The notes under the pieces were generated by a model. The model had not been told where the DNA came from and searched no databases. It saw nothing but the letters and a program-made list of their open reading frames with translations. A stretch of DNA of 64,000 nucleotides from the NCBI GenBank assembly GCA_023398955.1, contig JAEWRL010000251.1, positions 7,495 through 71,494 on the forward strand. Reading direction: 5' to 3'. Every line of letters begins with the position of its first letter. Position 1 is the first letter of the stretch. Positions 1-8,794 of this stretch are shown here, piece by piece. Position numbers and translations under genes: made by a program. This stretch comes from Pseudomonadota bacterium. Lineage in GTDB: Bacteria; Myxococcota_A; Polyangia; Polyangiales; Polyangiaceae.

Positions 1-1
1 C

Positions 2-436
2 ACTGCGCCCCCGCTTCCCACCCTGCCTCCTTTTCAGTTCCCGTTTCCAACACCAACCCCTGCTCCCCAACCCACCCAGACGCCGCAGCCCACGCCGACG
101 CCGCAACCCACCCAGACGCCGCAGCCCACGCCGCAGCCCACGCCCCCAGCAGGTGCTGACGGAACCGCGCTCTGCCTCGAGGCGCGTCGCCGCGCGAATC
201 GCCTGAATATCGAGGGTGCCGTGCAAGCCTACAGACAGTGCGACCAGAGCGGCGGTAGTGAGGGCGCCAAGCAGGCTGCTCTGGCGGCCATTCGCACGAA
301 AGCAGCCGTGGCAGTCCGGAACCGTGCCAACGCGGGAAACTGTGACTCGGCCTCGAGTGCGGTCAGTGCAGCATCCTCTGTTGGCGCCGGCGATCTCGCC
401 AACGCTGAATGGCAGAACACCAACTGTCCGAGGTAG
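2..436 (+). CDS. C-terminal part of a Pro/Thr/Gln-rich protein (5' end outside window)
   Basis: The reading frame is open from the window edge to a TAG stop, so only the last 144 residues are seen. The first half is a low-complexity linker of proline, threonine and glutamine (PTQTPQPTP-type units). It is followed by a compact domain of about 85 residues with four cysteines and many Ala/Arg residues. A Pro-rich linker before a small Cys-containing domain is common in exported or kinase-type proteins of Myxococcota, but I do not recognise this domain. The reading frame is supported by the repeat being in phase with the folded-looking tail. The function is unknown. Confidence 0.6.
   Translation, partial: TAPPLPTLPPFQFPFPTPTPAPQPTQTPQPTPTPQPTQTPQPTPQPTPPAGADGTALCLEARRRANRLNIEGAVQAYRQCDQSGGSEGAKQAALAAIRTKAAVAVRNRANAGNCDSASSAVSAASSVGAGDLANAEWQNTNCPR
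68..150 (+). repeat. 36-nt in-frame tandem repeat coding for a TPQP linker
   Basis: A 30-base block starting at 68 recurs at 104, giving a 36-base period. Shorter CCGCAGCCCACG units follow. The period is a multiple of three and lies inside the coding frame, so the repeat changes linker length without breaking the protein. This is typical slippage-prone linker DNA. Confidence 0.7.
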
Positions 437-443
437 AAGCCGT

Positions 444-456
444 CCCCGTCTCGGGG
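444..456 (+). terminator. Possible terminator hairpin after the first gene
   Basis: A perfect 5-bp stem (CCCCG/CGGGG) with a TCT loop begins eight bases after the stop codon at 436. There is no T tract, so intrinsic termination is uncertain. Confidence 0.3.
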
Positions 457-578
457 GAGTGTCTTCAACGCCGAGCCCGATCGGTTGGAGCGAAGGGTAC
501 TTTGTCCAGCGGACGGGCTTTTCATCGAACAAAGATTGTGTTCCACCCTGGTAATGGAGCGCTTGGTCGGGCTGTGTG

Positions 579-698
579 ACAGGCAGTCCCAGTGAGGATT
601 CCTCTGGAGGCAAGCGGCGAATAGGAGCCATCTCGAAGGCGGGCAACAGCTACTTACGCGCACTGCTTGTCCAATCAGCGTGGACCATCCCAGTCGGG
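579..698 (+). pseudogene. Fragment of an IS110/IS1111-type transposase
   Basis: Read from 591, the plus strand encodes SEDSSGGKRRIGAISKAG followed by NSYLRALLVQSAW. This matches the C-terminal transposase_20 signature of IS110/IS1111 enzymes, in which a SSGGK..R.G.ISK.GN..LR.LL block is conserved. About 40 codons remain. There is no start codon, no DEDD catalytic domain and no recognisable upstream part, and the frame soon runs into non-transposase sequence. This is a decayed insertion-sequence relic, identified by motif only. Confidence 0.65.
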
Positions 699-720
699 CT
701 CCTGGCACCTCCGTGCCCTG

Positions 721-752
721 GGCTCGAGCTCGAATCCCTCCTTTGAAGACAC
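721..752 (+). repeat. 32-nt dispersed repeat, copy A
   Basis: This stretch is the reverse complement of bases 20342-20373 with two mismatches in 32. On the plus strand it reads GSSSNPSFEDT, the same peptide tail encoded by copy B. One base is missing just after it compared with copy B, which removes the stop codon. It lies directly behind the IS110 fragment. Confidence 0.65.
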
Positions 753-754
753 TC

Positions 755-952
755 CTAGAGGAGCCAGAGGCCAAGGACGAGGAGCCCGGCCGCAAATGCC
801 ACCGAGGCCATGGCCGCCGCTTCCCAGGGGCCAGTTCGGGAGTCGGGAAAGCGCAACTCGATCGAAGCGAATCGGCTGGCCTCGCGCTGGCGACGCCCGG
901 AAAGGGCCAGGTTGGCTGCGCGCAGAGCTGGATCCAGATGCTCGTCAGTCAT
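755..952 (-). CDS. Possible small C-tail-anchored membrane protein
   Basis: A 65-codon ATG frame lies 78 bases downstream of the large HEAT-repeat gene on the same strand. Its first 45 residues are polar. The last 18 (around VAFAAGLLVLGLWLL) form one hydrophobic segment that ends at the stop codon, which would suit a C-terminal membrane anchor. No clear Shine-Dalgarno sequence is seen and no family is recognised. Long overlapping frames exist on both strands here, so this call is tentative. Confidence 0.3.
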   Translation of the reverse strand: MTDEHLDPALRAANLALSGRRQREASRFASIELRFPDSRTGPWEAAAMASVAFAAGLLVLGLWLL

Positions 953-1030
953 CGCGAGAACGCATACTCTCGAGGGTAGGGCCTTGTCGAGCGGGTACCG
1001 AAACTCCAGGGCGGAGGGCGTGTGCTTCGC

Positions 1031-3172
1031 TCATGGGCGTGTCACGGTCTCCCGGTCAGCCCACCATGCCCGAAACCGCTCTTGGGCAGCGCAGAGCTCC
1101 TCGGCCGGTAGGTCCTCGCGATATCCAAACGTCTCCCGGGTCAACGCCCGGAGCTCCTCAGAGGAAGCTCTACGTACCGCCGGTTGATGGTGAGCCAGAG
1201 CGTCGACGAGCCACTCCCACCGTGGGCGCGTCCGATTGGCCTTCCACCAACGACCCCAAGCGTCGGCATCCGAGCCGAAGGTCTGGCGGCAGACGACGCC
1301 AAGTGCCCACTCGGCCGACCGGGCTGTATCGTTGTCCTTGTCGTGGAGTGCATCCAATAGCAGCGGCACCACGAAAGGGTGACGGATCTCTGCCAGGTAC
1401 TCGAAGGCGGTGAGCCGAATCGATTTATCGCTGCCAGGCTCGACCATCGTTCGCAGCGCACGCTCGACGAGGGGTTGCCCCGACTCGCTTTCCAATAGCT
1501 GTCTGAGCGCTGCCGCAGCCGCCTGGCGTACCGCCACCTCGCGATCACCCAGGCGCGCAAGAATGGCTCGGACAGATTCGGGTGAAGGGATTTCCCCGAG
1601 CACCAAGGTCGCCCATTGCCTGATCTGTGGTTGTGCGTCGACAGTACGCCCCACGACCGCAGGAACGCTGGCGTCGCCGATACGCACCAGGGCCTCCATC
1701 GCTATCCCACAGTCGGAGGCCTTCAAGGGGGGGGGTGGCAGAGAGTCACGGGTCACGGGGCCCGGGAAATGGAACATGAGCGGAGCGATTGATGCTTTCC
1801 CGTTACCGACGACCTGCTGCAGGCTTGACCGATCCCCCTGGAGCAAGCGTTCGATCAGGTAAGGCAGCTCCTCGATGTCGCTCGCCTCCGAGGGCGGGGG
1901 CTCGCTCCGCAGAGCAGGACTCGTTGGAGAACGGGGAACCTCCGCTTCCTTCACGTTTGTCTCGCCGGGAACGTGGGTCGTCTGCTGAGCTGCTGGTAGG
2001 GACAATGGCTGGAGTGGAGGCGGCTCCTCCTTGTCGCTGGCTCGGCTCGTCTGCGTCGTGATGGTCGGGAGCGCTCCGCCCTGCGAGCGCTTGCGCTGGC
2101 GAAGGAGACGCTCCAGGGCCCTGGACACCAGCGGAGCGAATGCGATGAGGTCCCCGATCTGTGGTAGCTCCACGTCGCTCTCTCCGTGGTCTCCGTAGAG
2201 CAAGAGCACGGGACGCTCACGAAGAACCACGGGGACGACTGCCACCGTCCTGCCCGGAGTGCGGCGAAGGTCTCGCGCGAGGGCTGCATCGAGACCTTCG
2301 AAGGAAAGCACGGCCACCTGCCAACGTCCGGTGCGCCAGGCGCGGCCGAGAATGCTCTCTAGATCGAGCGGCACTCCGATCGCGTTGACGCGCTGGCTAT
2401 CTGCCCCGGACCCGTATGCGTCCCAACCTTCCGCGATGTCGCCGTGTACGACGAAAAGGGCGGCGTATTCGAAGTACTGCGCCGCGAAGTCGAAGAACGC
2501 CCGGATGATCGTGTCCCGATCGGTTGCGTCGAGCAGGTCCGCCTCCGCGCGTGCGGCTGTATATGGACCACGGTGCCTGCTGCGAGGTGCTGGCTCGCTC
2601 TTCGCGCCCTGCACAAGGGCCGCGCCCTTGGTGCTGAAACGGTTAGGGGGCTGCGGTGCCTGATCCGCGCCTCGCGGCCGCACCGAGGGGTAGGGGTCCG
2701 GCCTTCCTTCGAGAACGGCAAACAAGCGTTCGAACCGCCGGTCCAGGGGCATGCCGTAGTCGCGCGCCAGCGCTTCGTCGATGCGCGCAGCGAGTGCTGC
2801 CTTCTGAATGACGTGGCGCCCACAGTGGGCCTGGAGATCGGTCACGACGACCTCGGGCAACGAGGACGACACCGCGACGACGAGCTCGTCTGCCCCGGCC
2901 TCGAGGGGGATGCAGCCGTGGACCCGCGCGACCTCTTCCGGCACCCAGCTCCGGAGTTCCTTGTTCGCGCGCGGGAGCGCACCGTGTCCCGCTGGGGGAA
3001 GTCCCAACGCCTCGGCCTGAAGCTGGTGGAGGCGCTGCTCGGAGAGAGCATTCAGCTCCAGCAGGTTCGTGGCCAGATCCCCCCCGTGAAGGGCCTGGCG
3101 GGCTAGCGCTTCTTCGACGAGGGTCGCTGAGGCGGCATCGTGCTGCAAAATGGTCGAAGCAAGGCTCGGCAT
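1031..3172 (-). CDS. GspE-N / GAF-like / HEAT-repeat protein
   Basis: This 713-residue protein has three parts. Residues 1-140 resemble the N-terminal domain of type II secretion and MshE ATPases (GspE_N/MshEN, a cyclic-di-GMP-binding fold in some relatives). Residues 210-360 look like a GAF-type sensor domain. From about 440 to the end there are HEAT-like helical repeats, ending with tryptophan pairs (GRWWKANR and RAWWADRE). No ATPase Walker motif follows the GspE-N domain, so this is not a secretion motor. The middle linker (about 365-435) is rich in Pro, Ser and Glu. Proteins of this composition are common in Myxococcota. A role in motility or protein-protein scaffolding is a guess. The ATG start at 3172 gives a complete first domain. 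Confidence 0.8.
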   Translation of the reverse strand: MPSLASTILQHDAASATLVEEALARQALHGGDLATNLLELNALSEQRLHQLQAEALGLPPAGHGALPRANKELRSWVPEEVARVHGCIPLEAGADELVVAVSSSLPEVVVTDLQAHCGRHVIQKAALAARIDEALARDYGMPLDRRFERLFAVLEGRPDPYPSVRPRGADQAPQPPNRFSTKGAALVQGAKSEPAPRSRHRGPYTAARAEADLLDATDRDTIIRAFFDFAAQYFEYAALFVVHGDIAEGWDAYGSGADSQRVNAIGVPLDLESILGRAWRTGRWQVAVLSFEGLDAALARDLRRTPGRTVAVVPVVLRERPVLLLYGDHGESDVELPQIGDLIAFAPLVSRALERLLRQRKRSQGGALPTITTQTSRASDKEEPPPLQPLSLPAAQQTTHVPGETNVKEAEVPRSPTSPALRSEPPPSEASDIEELPYLIERLLQGDRSSLQQVVGNGKASIAPLMFHFPGPVTRDSLPPPPLKASDCGIAMEALVRIGDASVPAVVGRTVDAQPQIRQWATLVLGEIPSPESVRAILARLGDREVAVRQAAAAALRQLLESESGQPLVERALRTMVEPGSDKSIRLTAFEYLAEIRHPFVVPLLLDALHDKDNDTARSAEWALGVVCRQTFGSDADAWGRWWKANRTRPRWEWLVDALAHHQPAVRRASSEELRALTRETFGYREDLPAEELCAAQERFRAWWADRETVTRP

Positions 3173-3336
3173 CTAGTCGCGCTGGTCCGTGAGTCTTCGT
3201 GACGATTCTCCCGGCGCGCTTCCCATTGTCAACGACGAGACGCCGCAAGGTTGCGATCTGGCGGGCCGTCTGTCCTGCCGATTGGCTAGCGCCCCCCTGG
3301 CCGATGTCTGACCGCCGGAGGCCTCGCGGGTTCTGG

Positions 3337-4347
3337 CTACGCGGGGCTAGGTTCTCCTGTGAGGCGGCTCGCTGCTAGCGTCTTCAGGTTCGCCACGGGA
3401 CGAGCTCCGAAGTGCCCGATCACCTCCGCTGCTGCGAGCCCGCCGAGCACGGCGCAGTCAAGCGCGTTGCGCTGAGACGTCAGACCGTGGAGAAACCCTG
3501 CTGCGAAGAGGTCACCTGCCCCTGTCGTGTCGACGACGCTCGCCGCTGGCTCGGCGGGGACGTCCAAGACCGACCCGTCCCAAGCGACTGTGCACCCCTC
3601 GGCTCCGCGCGTCACGGCGACGATGTGGACCTGTTCCTTCGCCAGCCTGACTGCGGCGTTGAGATCGTCAGTCTGGTAGAGCCCGAGCAGCTCCGACTCG
3701 TTCGCAAACAAGACGTCCACGTGACCATGAACGAAGCTGAGGAACGTGTCGCGGTGGCGCTGCACACAGAAGCTGTCGGAGAGCGAAAGCGCTACCCGGC
3801 CACCGGCCGCATGTGCGTGCTCTGCGGCCACGATGAACGCCTCCTTCGCCCGTGGCGGGTCCCAAAGGTAGCCTTCCAGATAGGTCACCTGGCTGCGAGC
3901 GATCATCTCGCGGTTCACGTCTTCGGGGCCAAGCTCGATGCACGCCCCGAGGTAGGTGCACAGGGTGCGCTGAGCATCTGGCGTAATCAACACGATGCAG
4001 CGCGCCGTTGCGGTTCCCTGTTCACTGGGGGGTGTTCCGAACTCCACACCGGTAGCGCTCAGGTCACGAGCGAATACTTCGCCAAAAAGGTCCTTGCCGA
4101 CCTTCCCGACGTAGCCTGCTCGGCAGCCCAGGGCGCCCAGCCCTGCGATAGTGTTCGCCGCGGAGCCCCCGCTCCGTTGCTCCGTCTGGCGCAGCTTGCT
4201 GGAGAGGGCAATCGCGCGGTCCGCATCGATCAGCTCCATGGCGCCCTTGACCAGCCCCTCCTCGCGGATGAAGTCCTCATCGACCGCGCTCAGGACGTCG
4301 ACAATCGCGTTGCCGATACCGGTGACGTGTAGTTGTTGCTGGGTCAT
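3337..4347 (-). CDS. PfkB-family sugar/nucleoside kinase, adenosine kinase type
   Basis: This 336-residue PfkB kinase probably phosphorylates adenosine or a related nucleoside with ATP. It begins GIGNAIVDVLS, has the glycine pair region GGSAANTIAG near residue 55, and carries the second PfkB signature DTTGAGDLFAAG near the C-terminus, where the Asp is the catalytic base and GAGD forms the anion hole. The length and the N-terminal NAIVDV match the bacterial adenosine kinase-like branch. An in-frame upstream extension to 4599 exists but adds proline/arginine-rich sequence unlike the family, so the ATG at 4347 is preferred. A good -35 box lies upstream. The gene is divergent from osmC. Confidence 0.88.
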   Translation of the reverse strand: MTQQQLHVTGIGNAIVDVLSAVDEDFIREEGLVKGAMELIDADRAIALSSKLRQTEQRSGGSAANTIAGLGALGCRAGYVGKVGKDLFGEVFARDLSATGVEFGTPPSEQGTATARCIVLITPDAQRTLCTYLGACIELGPEDVNREMIARSQVTYLEGYLWDPPRAKEAFIVAAEHAHAAGGRVALSLSDSFCVQRHRDTFLSFVHGHVDVLFANESELLGLYQTDDLNAAVRLAKEQVHIVAVTRGAEGCTVAWDGSVLDVPAEPAASVVDTTGAGDLFAAGFLHGLTSQRNALDCAVLGGLAAAEVIGHFGARPVANLKTLAASRLTGEPSPA

Positions 4348-4393
4348 GGCACTGTTCGCATTCTCTCCGGGACGTTCCCCTCGCTTCTCCCCC

Positions 4394-4422
4394 TGTAGAG
4401 TGGGTTTCGCTACATCCGTCAA
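4394..4422 (-). promoter_or_regulatory. Candidate sigma-70 promoter of the adenosine kinase gene
   Basis: On the minus strand a TTGACG -35 box (4417-4422) is followed after exactly 17 bases by TCTACA (4394-4399), leaving a leader of about 46 bases before the ATG at 4347. The -35 is near consensus and the -10 is weak. This is a prediction by pattern only. Confidence 0.4.
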
Positions 4423-4517
4423 CCCGCGCGCGCCGGGGCGCCGATGGCCTACTGGTAGGTCAGCCGGTCGGTGACTTCGCTCGAACCCATCGAGACCGTT
4501 CGGTACTCTCACGTCCA

Positions 4518-4961
4518 ATGACGGCACCCTTCCCCCACCACTACCAGGTTTCTGTGGCATTGAGCGAGGCGAGCCTAGCAGAAGGCTTCGTCGATTCACC
4601 CGGCAGCGAGTCGCTGCACGTCGGGCCCCCGCCCCAGTTCGGCGGACGCGAGGGGCATCATAGCCCCGAGGACCTCCTGCTCGCCGCTCTGGCTACCTGC
4701 CACATGACCACCCTAGTGGCTCTGTCACGTCGCGCGAGCTGTCCGCTCCTCGGTTACGGGGCGCGAGCTAGCGCGACACTCGCGAAAACGAGTGAGGGGC
4801 TCCGTTTCACGTCGATTGGCTTACGTGTCGAGGCCGTCACCCAGGTTGGCAGGGAGCAGGAACTGCAGCGGCTCATCGAGCGAGCCGAGCAGTACTGTAT
4901 TGTCAGCAAAGCGCTGAACCTGACGGTCGAGGTGGAATCCACCGTCGGAACCGGTTCCTAA
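4518..4961 (+). CDS. OsmC/Ohr family peroxiredoxin-like protein
   Basis: This 147-residue OsmC-family protein has the family's two redox cysteines, in ALATCHMTTL (about residue 62) and EQYCIVSKAL (about residue 127). The Glu of the SPEDLLLAALATC segment lies before the first cysteine. Members reduce organic hydroperoxides with thiol reductants in the cytoplasm. The SPEDLL-CH variant and the C-terminal CIVSKAL are typical of the OsmC-like subgroup rather than Ohr proper. It is divergent from the adenosine kinase gene and ends 11 bases before the convergent mgtE stop. Its exact substrate cannot be inferred. Confidence 0.88.
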   Translation: MTAPFPHHYQVSVALSEASLAEGFVDSPGSESLHVGPPPQFGGREGHHSPEDLLLAALATCHMTTLVALSRRASCPLLGYGARASATLAKTSEGLRFTSIGLRVEAVTQVGREQELQRLIERAEQYCIVSKALNLTVEVESTVGTGS

Positions 4962-4972
4962 CCTTAGCCACA

Positions 4973-6355
4973 TCAGGAAGCTCCCAGCGTACTCGCGAGA
5001 ACGCCGGCCAACAGCCACTGGCCGAGAGCCAGGTAGATCACGATCCCTAGCACGTCGACAATCGTCGCGATGAACGGCGTCGAGCTCGTCGCTGGGTCGA
5101 GCCCCAGTCGTGTCAGGGCGATGGGCATCATGGCGCCAATCACGCATCCCATGACGACGATCATCACGATCGTGCAAGCAACCAGCACGGCCACGTCGGC
5201 TCCATCGCCCGAGACTACGACGCGTAACACACCAAAAGCAGCTAGCAATACGCCAAGCACCAGGCCCTGGCCTAGCTCCCGCAGCAGCACTCGCCACCAA
5301 TCCCTGACGTCGATTTCTCCTACGGCTAGACCGCGAATGACCAGTGTCGAAGACTGCGACCCCGAGTTGCCTCCAGCGGAGACGAGCAACGGGACGTAGA
5401 ATGCGAGGTGCGCGAAACTCAAGAGCACATCGTCATAGGCGCGCATGGCGCTGGTCGTGAAGAAGCCGCCAACGAACAGGACGAGCAGCCACGGCGCGCG
5501 CTTGCGCAAGTAGGTGCCGAATGGCGCCGCGAAGTAGCCCTCTTGGATTGGTTCCACAGCGCCCATCTTATGGACGTCTTCGGACTGCTCTTCGGTGAGC
5601 ACGTCGAGAATGTCGTCCGAGGTGATGGCGCCGAGCAGTTCACCCCGCTCGCTGACGACGGGAAGCGCATCGAGATCGTACTTGGCCAGCTTTCTCGCGA
5701 CTTCTTCCTGGTCCATTCCCGGGGGAACATTGATGACGTTTCGCCGCATCACCTCGTCGACACGCTGGTTCGGGTCGGCCATCAGAAGGTCGCGCATGGA
5801 CATGACCCCGACCAACTGTTCGTTGGCTCCGATCATGTAGACCACGTTGACTGTCTCAGCAGCCTCTGCCCGCGCCCTGACCTCCGCGATCACTTCGCCC
5901 ACTAGCAGTCCCGGGGCGACCGTGATGATGTCGGTGGTCATGAGCCCGCCCGCGCTGGTGGGAGACCAGCGAGTGAGCTCTTTGACGTCCTGCGCTGCCT
6001 CCGGGTCGATCTTCTGGAGGCGTTGAAGCAGCGGCTTGACGAGTCTGTCCTCGATCTCGCCGAAGAAGTCCGCGCGTTCGTCCGAATCCATCTCCATGGC
6101 GATGCGCGCCATCGCCTCGAGATCGATGCGTCGGGCGAGGAGTACCTGACGCTCCTCGTCCAGGCGCTCGAATACTTGTGCCGCGTAGTCGGAGGGCAGC
6201 TGCACGAGCAGTTGCATGGCGCGTTCATCATCGAAGTCGCCGATGACGTCAGCGATGTCTTCGGGGTGGATTTCCTCGAGCAGCTCGCGAACCTCGGTCG
6301 GGTTTTCCCGGACGAGTGCCTCGAGTTCCGGTCCAATGAGCCGGGCCAAGCGCAT
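4973..6355 (-). CDS. mgtE: Magnesium transporter MgtE
   Basis: This 460-residue protein has the full MgtE layout. An N-terminal superhelical domain has acidic repeats (EEIHPEDIADVIGDFDDE). Two CBS domains span about residues 130-255 and end in the LTEEQSEDVHKMGAV plug-helix region. Five C-terminal membrane segments follow, with PLLVSAGGNSGSQSSTLVIR, the conserved pore segment. It mediates Mg2+ uptake gated by cytosolic Mg2+ through the N and CBS domains. The ATG at 6355 is preferred over a GTG nine bases upstream because AGGTGG sits at the right spacing before it. No regulatory leader was recognised. Confidence 0.95.
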   Translation of the reverse strand: MRLARLIGPELEALVRENPTEVRELLEEIHPEDIADVIGDFDDERAMQLLVQLPSDYAAQVFERLDEERQVLLARRIDLEAMARIAMEMDSDERADFFGEIEDRLVKPLLQRLQKIDPEAAQDVKELTRWSPTSAGGLMTTDIITVAPGLLVGEVIAEVRARAEAAETVNVVYMIGANEQLVGVMSMRDLLMADPNQRVDEVMRRNVINVPPGMDQEEVARKLAKYDLDALPVVSERGELLGAITSDDILDVLTEEQSEDVHKMGAVEPIQEGYFAAPFGTYLRKRAPWLLVLFVGGFFTTSAMRAYDDVLLSFAHLAFYVPLLVSAGGNSGSQSSTLVIRGLAVGEIDVRDWWRVLLRELGQGLVLGVLLAAFGVLRVVVSGDGADVAVLVACTIVMIVVMGCVIGAMMPIALTRLGLDPATSSTPFIATIVDVLGIVIYLALGQWLLAGVLASTLGAS

Positions 6356-6507
6356 AGGCGCCACCTAGCAGAAAAGTGGTCGTCGGCGCAGGGGAGAGGC
6401 TACCTGGTGGCGCTTACCTGCTCCCGAGCTCCTGCGATCTGCAGGGGCGACCGGTGGACGGGCCGTTGCCTAGCCCCTTGCCCTGACGTTGGCTGCTCAA
6501 AGACGCG

Positions 6508-7251
6508 CTAATTCGCGAGAAACCACTTGACGTCCGGCTTGATTTCCAGGTGCAGATGATCGCTATGAGGATCGTCGAAGTGGGGTGATAGGGAGTAGTG
6601 GAAGATGCGCTGATCGTACGCTTCGCAGAGGATGCTGAGGAGCTCACGACCGTAACGCCCCACCAGCTTTCGAGCGCTTGTTCCGCAGGTTTTTGCTCCA
6701 ATGCTGGAACTCCAGTGCGGGCCCACCGCCAAGACCTGACCATTGCGCTTCTTGAGCGCGCCCACGTCAATGGCCATGCCACCCGGGTGTCTCGTTTGCG
6801 GAGCGTTGGGATCCATCGGCACGGAGGTGGGTGGACGGTACATCGTGAAATGGATGACCTCGACGACATCATGCTGCGCAAGGATTCGGCAGAAGTCGTC
6901 CAGCGCTAGCGCGAGACGTCCGTCGAGGATGTCGAAAGGAGTCCTCGCTGCTTCATGATCCGGCAGCACGGAGTGGATCCGGACCCCGTACAGCGTGCCC
7001 GTCAGCTTGATGGGCAAGCGGACGCCCTTCATTGGCGGTGTGGTACGTTCGAACGGAATGCCCCGGCGATTCAACTCCGCCAGTGTCTGCTCGTTGGTGA
7101 GATTGGCATACTGATAAGCCGGCGAACTGGTCGCCTCCTCCACTGCCGGGATCTCGAGGTACTTGTTCGACGCAACAGCGGGAGCGGACAGAAGCGCCAG
7201 CGCAAGGGCGTAGCGGTATCCTGTCATGCGTGACGGCCGGCGACAGACCAT
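6508..7251 (-). CDS. Secreted LAS-type peptidoglycan peptidase (extensin-like C / M15-like)
   Basis: The protein has 247 residues with a hydrophobic N-terminal signal (ALALALLSAPAVA). The C-terminal half holds the metal-site pattern of LAS peptidases: RHPGGMAIDVG supplies His and Asp, and HSDHLHLEI supplies the H-x-H pair. This fits an extensin-like or D-Ala-D-Ala carboxypeptidase-type Zn enzyme acting on murein in the periplasm. Two cysteines between the motifs could form a disulphide. A second ATG eight codons downstream (7227) is an equally possible start. It gives a shorter signal peptide, and neither start has a clear ribosome-binding site. Substrate specificity is not determinable. Confidence 0.75.
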   Translation of the reverse strand: MVCRRPSRMTGYRYALALALLSAPAVASNKYLEIPAVEEATSSPAYQYANLTNEQTLAELNRRGIPFERTTPPMKGVRLPIKLTGTLYGVRIHSVLPDHEAARTPFDILDGRLALALDDFCRILAQHDVVEVIHFTMYRPPTSVPMDPNAPQTRHPGGMAIDVGALKKRNGQVLAVGPHWSSSIGAKTCGTSARKLVGRYGRELLSILCEAYDQRIFHYSLSPHFDDPHSDHLHLEIKPDVKWFLAN

Positions 7252-7486
7252 GAGAGCGCGAAGACTGACGCATCCTCCCTGGAGTGCAAAGTTTCCCGAT
7301 ATGGGTCCGGCGCCCCGCGGATCCAGTTCGGTCGTGGTCGGCTGGCCTTTGGGCTGGTGTCCTGCCCTTGCCCGGTCGGGTGCGGGAGATTCGAGGCGCC
7401 GTTGCTCGTGACCTGCTGGTTTCCTGCCGATCTGCTGCTGTCAGTCGAACTGCTCCGCAGCTTGAAGTAAAACGCCGCAGGATTCC

Positions 7487-8794
7487 ATGACAGCCGTGAA
7501 CGATAGTCGACGCCGCGCCGTTTTTAGCTGGGCGCTCTATGACTGGGCAAACTCCGCCTTCGCTTGCACCGTGCTGGCGGGGTTCTTCCCGGTCTTCTTT
7601 AAGAGCTTCTGGAGCGCCGGGGTGCCAGCTACCGAAAGCACGTTTCGGCTTGGACTCGTCAACTCCGCCTCCAGCATGGTCATTGCGCTGACGGCGCCGG
7701 TGTTGGGTGCCCTGGCTGATACCGGCCGCGCGCGCAAGCGATGGCTGCTCGGCGGTTTGGTGCTCGGCGTCTCCGCGACTGCGTCACTCTTCTTCGTCGG
7801 CAAGGGGCAGTGGGCTGGTGCGGCGCTTCTCTTCGCGATCGCGAGTATCGGTTGGATGGGTGCCAACGTCTTCTACGACTCGCTATTGATGTTCGTTGCC
7901 CCTCCAGAGCGGCGCGATAGGGCCTCAGCGCTCGGTTACGCGCTTGGCTACTTGGGCGGAGGCCTGCTGTTTGCGGTGAACGTCGCGATGACGCTTTCTC
8001 CCAAGACGTTTGGGCTGGCCGATGCCGCTGAAGCCGTGCGCATTTCCTTCGTCAGTGTTGCGCTGTGGTGGGCTGTATTCGCAGTGCCGCTCTTCCTCTT
8101 CGTGCCCGAGGGGATCGGAGGGCAGCGGCAGCCGTGGCGTGTCGTCGTTGTCGAAAGCGCGCGTCGCCTGCGCCACACCTTCGGCGAAATCCGCAAGCTT
8201 CCCCAGGTATATGGGTTCTTGCTGGCGTACTGGCTCTACATCGACGGCGTGGACACCATTATGCGTATGGCCGTCGATTATGGGATGGCAATCGGGCTCG
8301 GCAGCAAAGACTTGATCACCGCGCTGCTCATCACCCAATTCGTCGGCTTTCCTTCGGCACTTGCCTTCGGTTACTTGGGGGAAAAGGTCGGGGCAAAGCT
8401 CGGTATCAGCATCGGAATCGTTGTCTATGGTGGCGTGACGGTGTACGCGGGGTTTCTTCGTGACGCTTCAGGCTTCTATATCCTCGCTGTCGTCGTTGGG
8501 CTTGTGCAAGGAGGAATCCAGGCGCTGAGTCGCTCCCTCTACGCGCGATTGATCCCGCCGAGCGAGGCGAGTGAGTTCTTTGGTTTCTACAACATGTTGG
8601 GGAAATTCGCGGCCATCGCGGGTCCACTCCTGATGGGCGTGGTGAGCGTAGCGACGGGCAGTCCGCGCTGGTCCGTGCTGAGCTTGCTGGTGCTATTCGC
8701 CCTCGGTGGTTGGCTTCTGACGCGCATCGACGTCCGGCAGGGTGAGGTGGACGCGCGAGCGTGGGACGAGCGGGCCCGCGCCGGGGTCTCGTAG
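7487..8794 (+). CDS. MFS transporter, UMF1/Atg22-like family
   Basis: This 435-residue, roughly 12-helix permease starts with FSWALYDWANSAFACTV, the hallmark of the UMF1 (vacuole effluxer Atg22-like) branch of the major facilitator superfamily. The loop with NVFYDSLLMFVAPPERRDRAS and the later GLVQGGIQALSRSLYARLIP segment are also typical of this branch. Bacterial substrates of UMF1 proteins are poorly known; sugar or amino-acid export is possible. AGGA lies five bases before the ATG. The gene stands alone, divergent from the murein peptidase. Confidence 0.88.
   Translation: MTAVNDSRRRAVFSWALYDWANSAFACTVLAGFFPVFFKSFWSAGVPATESTFRLGLVNSASSMVIALTAPVLGALADTGRARKRWLLGGLVLGVSATASLFFVGKGQWAGAALLFAIASIGWMGANVFYDSLLMFVAPPERRDRASALGYALGYLGGGLLFAVNVAMTLSPKTFGLADAAEAVRISFVSVALWWAVFAVPLFLFVPEGIGGQRQPWRVVVVESARRLRHTFGEIRKLPQVYGFLLAYWLYIDGVDTIMRMAVDYGMAIGLGSKDLITALLITQFVGFPSALAFGYLGEKVGAKLGISIGIVVYGGVTVYAGFLRDASGFYILAVVVGLVQGGIQALSRSLYARLIPPSEASEFFGFYNMLGKFAAIAGPLLMGVVSVATGSPRWSVLSLLVLFALGGWLLTRIDVRQGEVDARAWDERARAGVS

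Noticed and set aside
459..480. Possible third copy of the dispersed repeat (GTGTCTTCAA then CGAGCCCGA)
   Set aside because: About ten central bases are missing and the match is too short to call.
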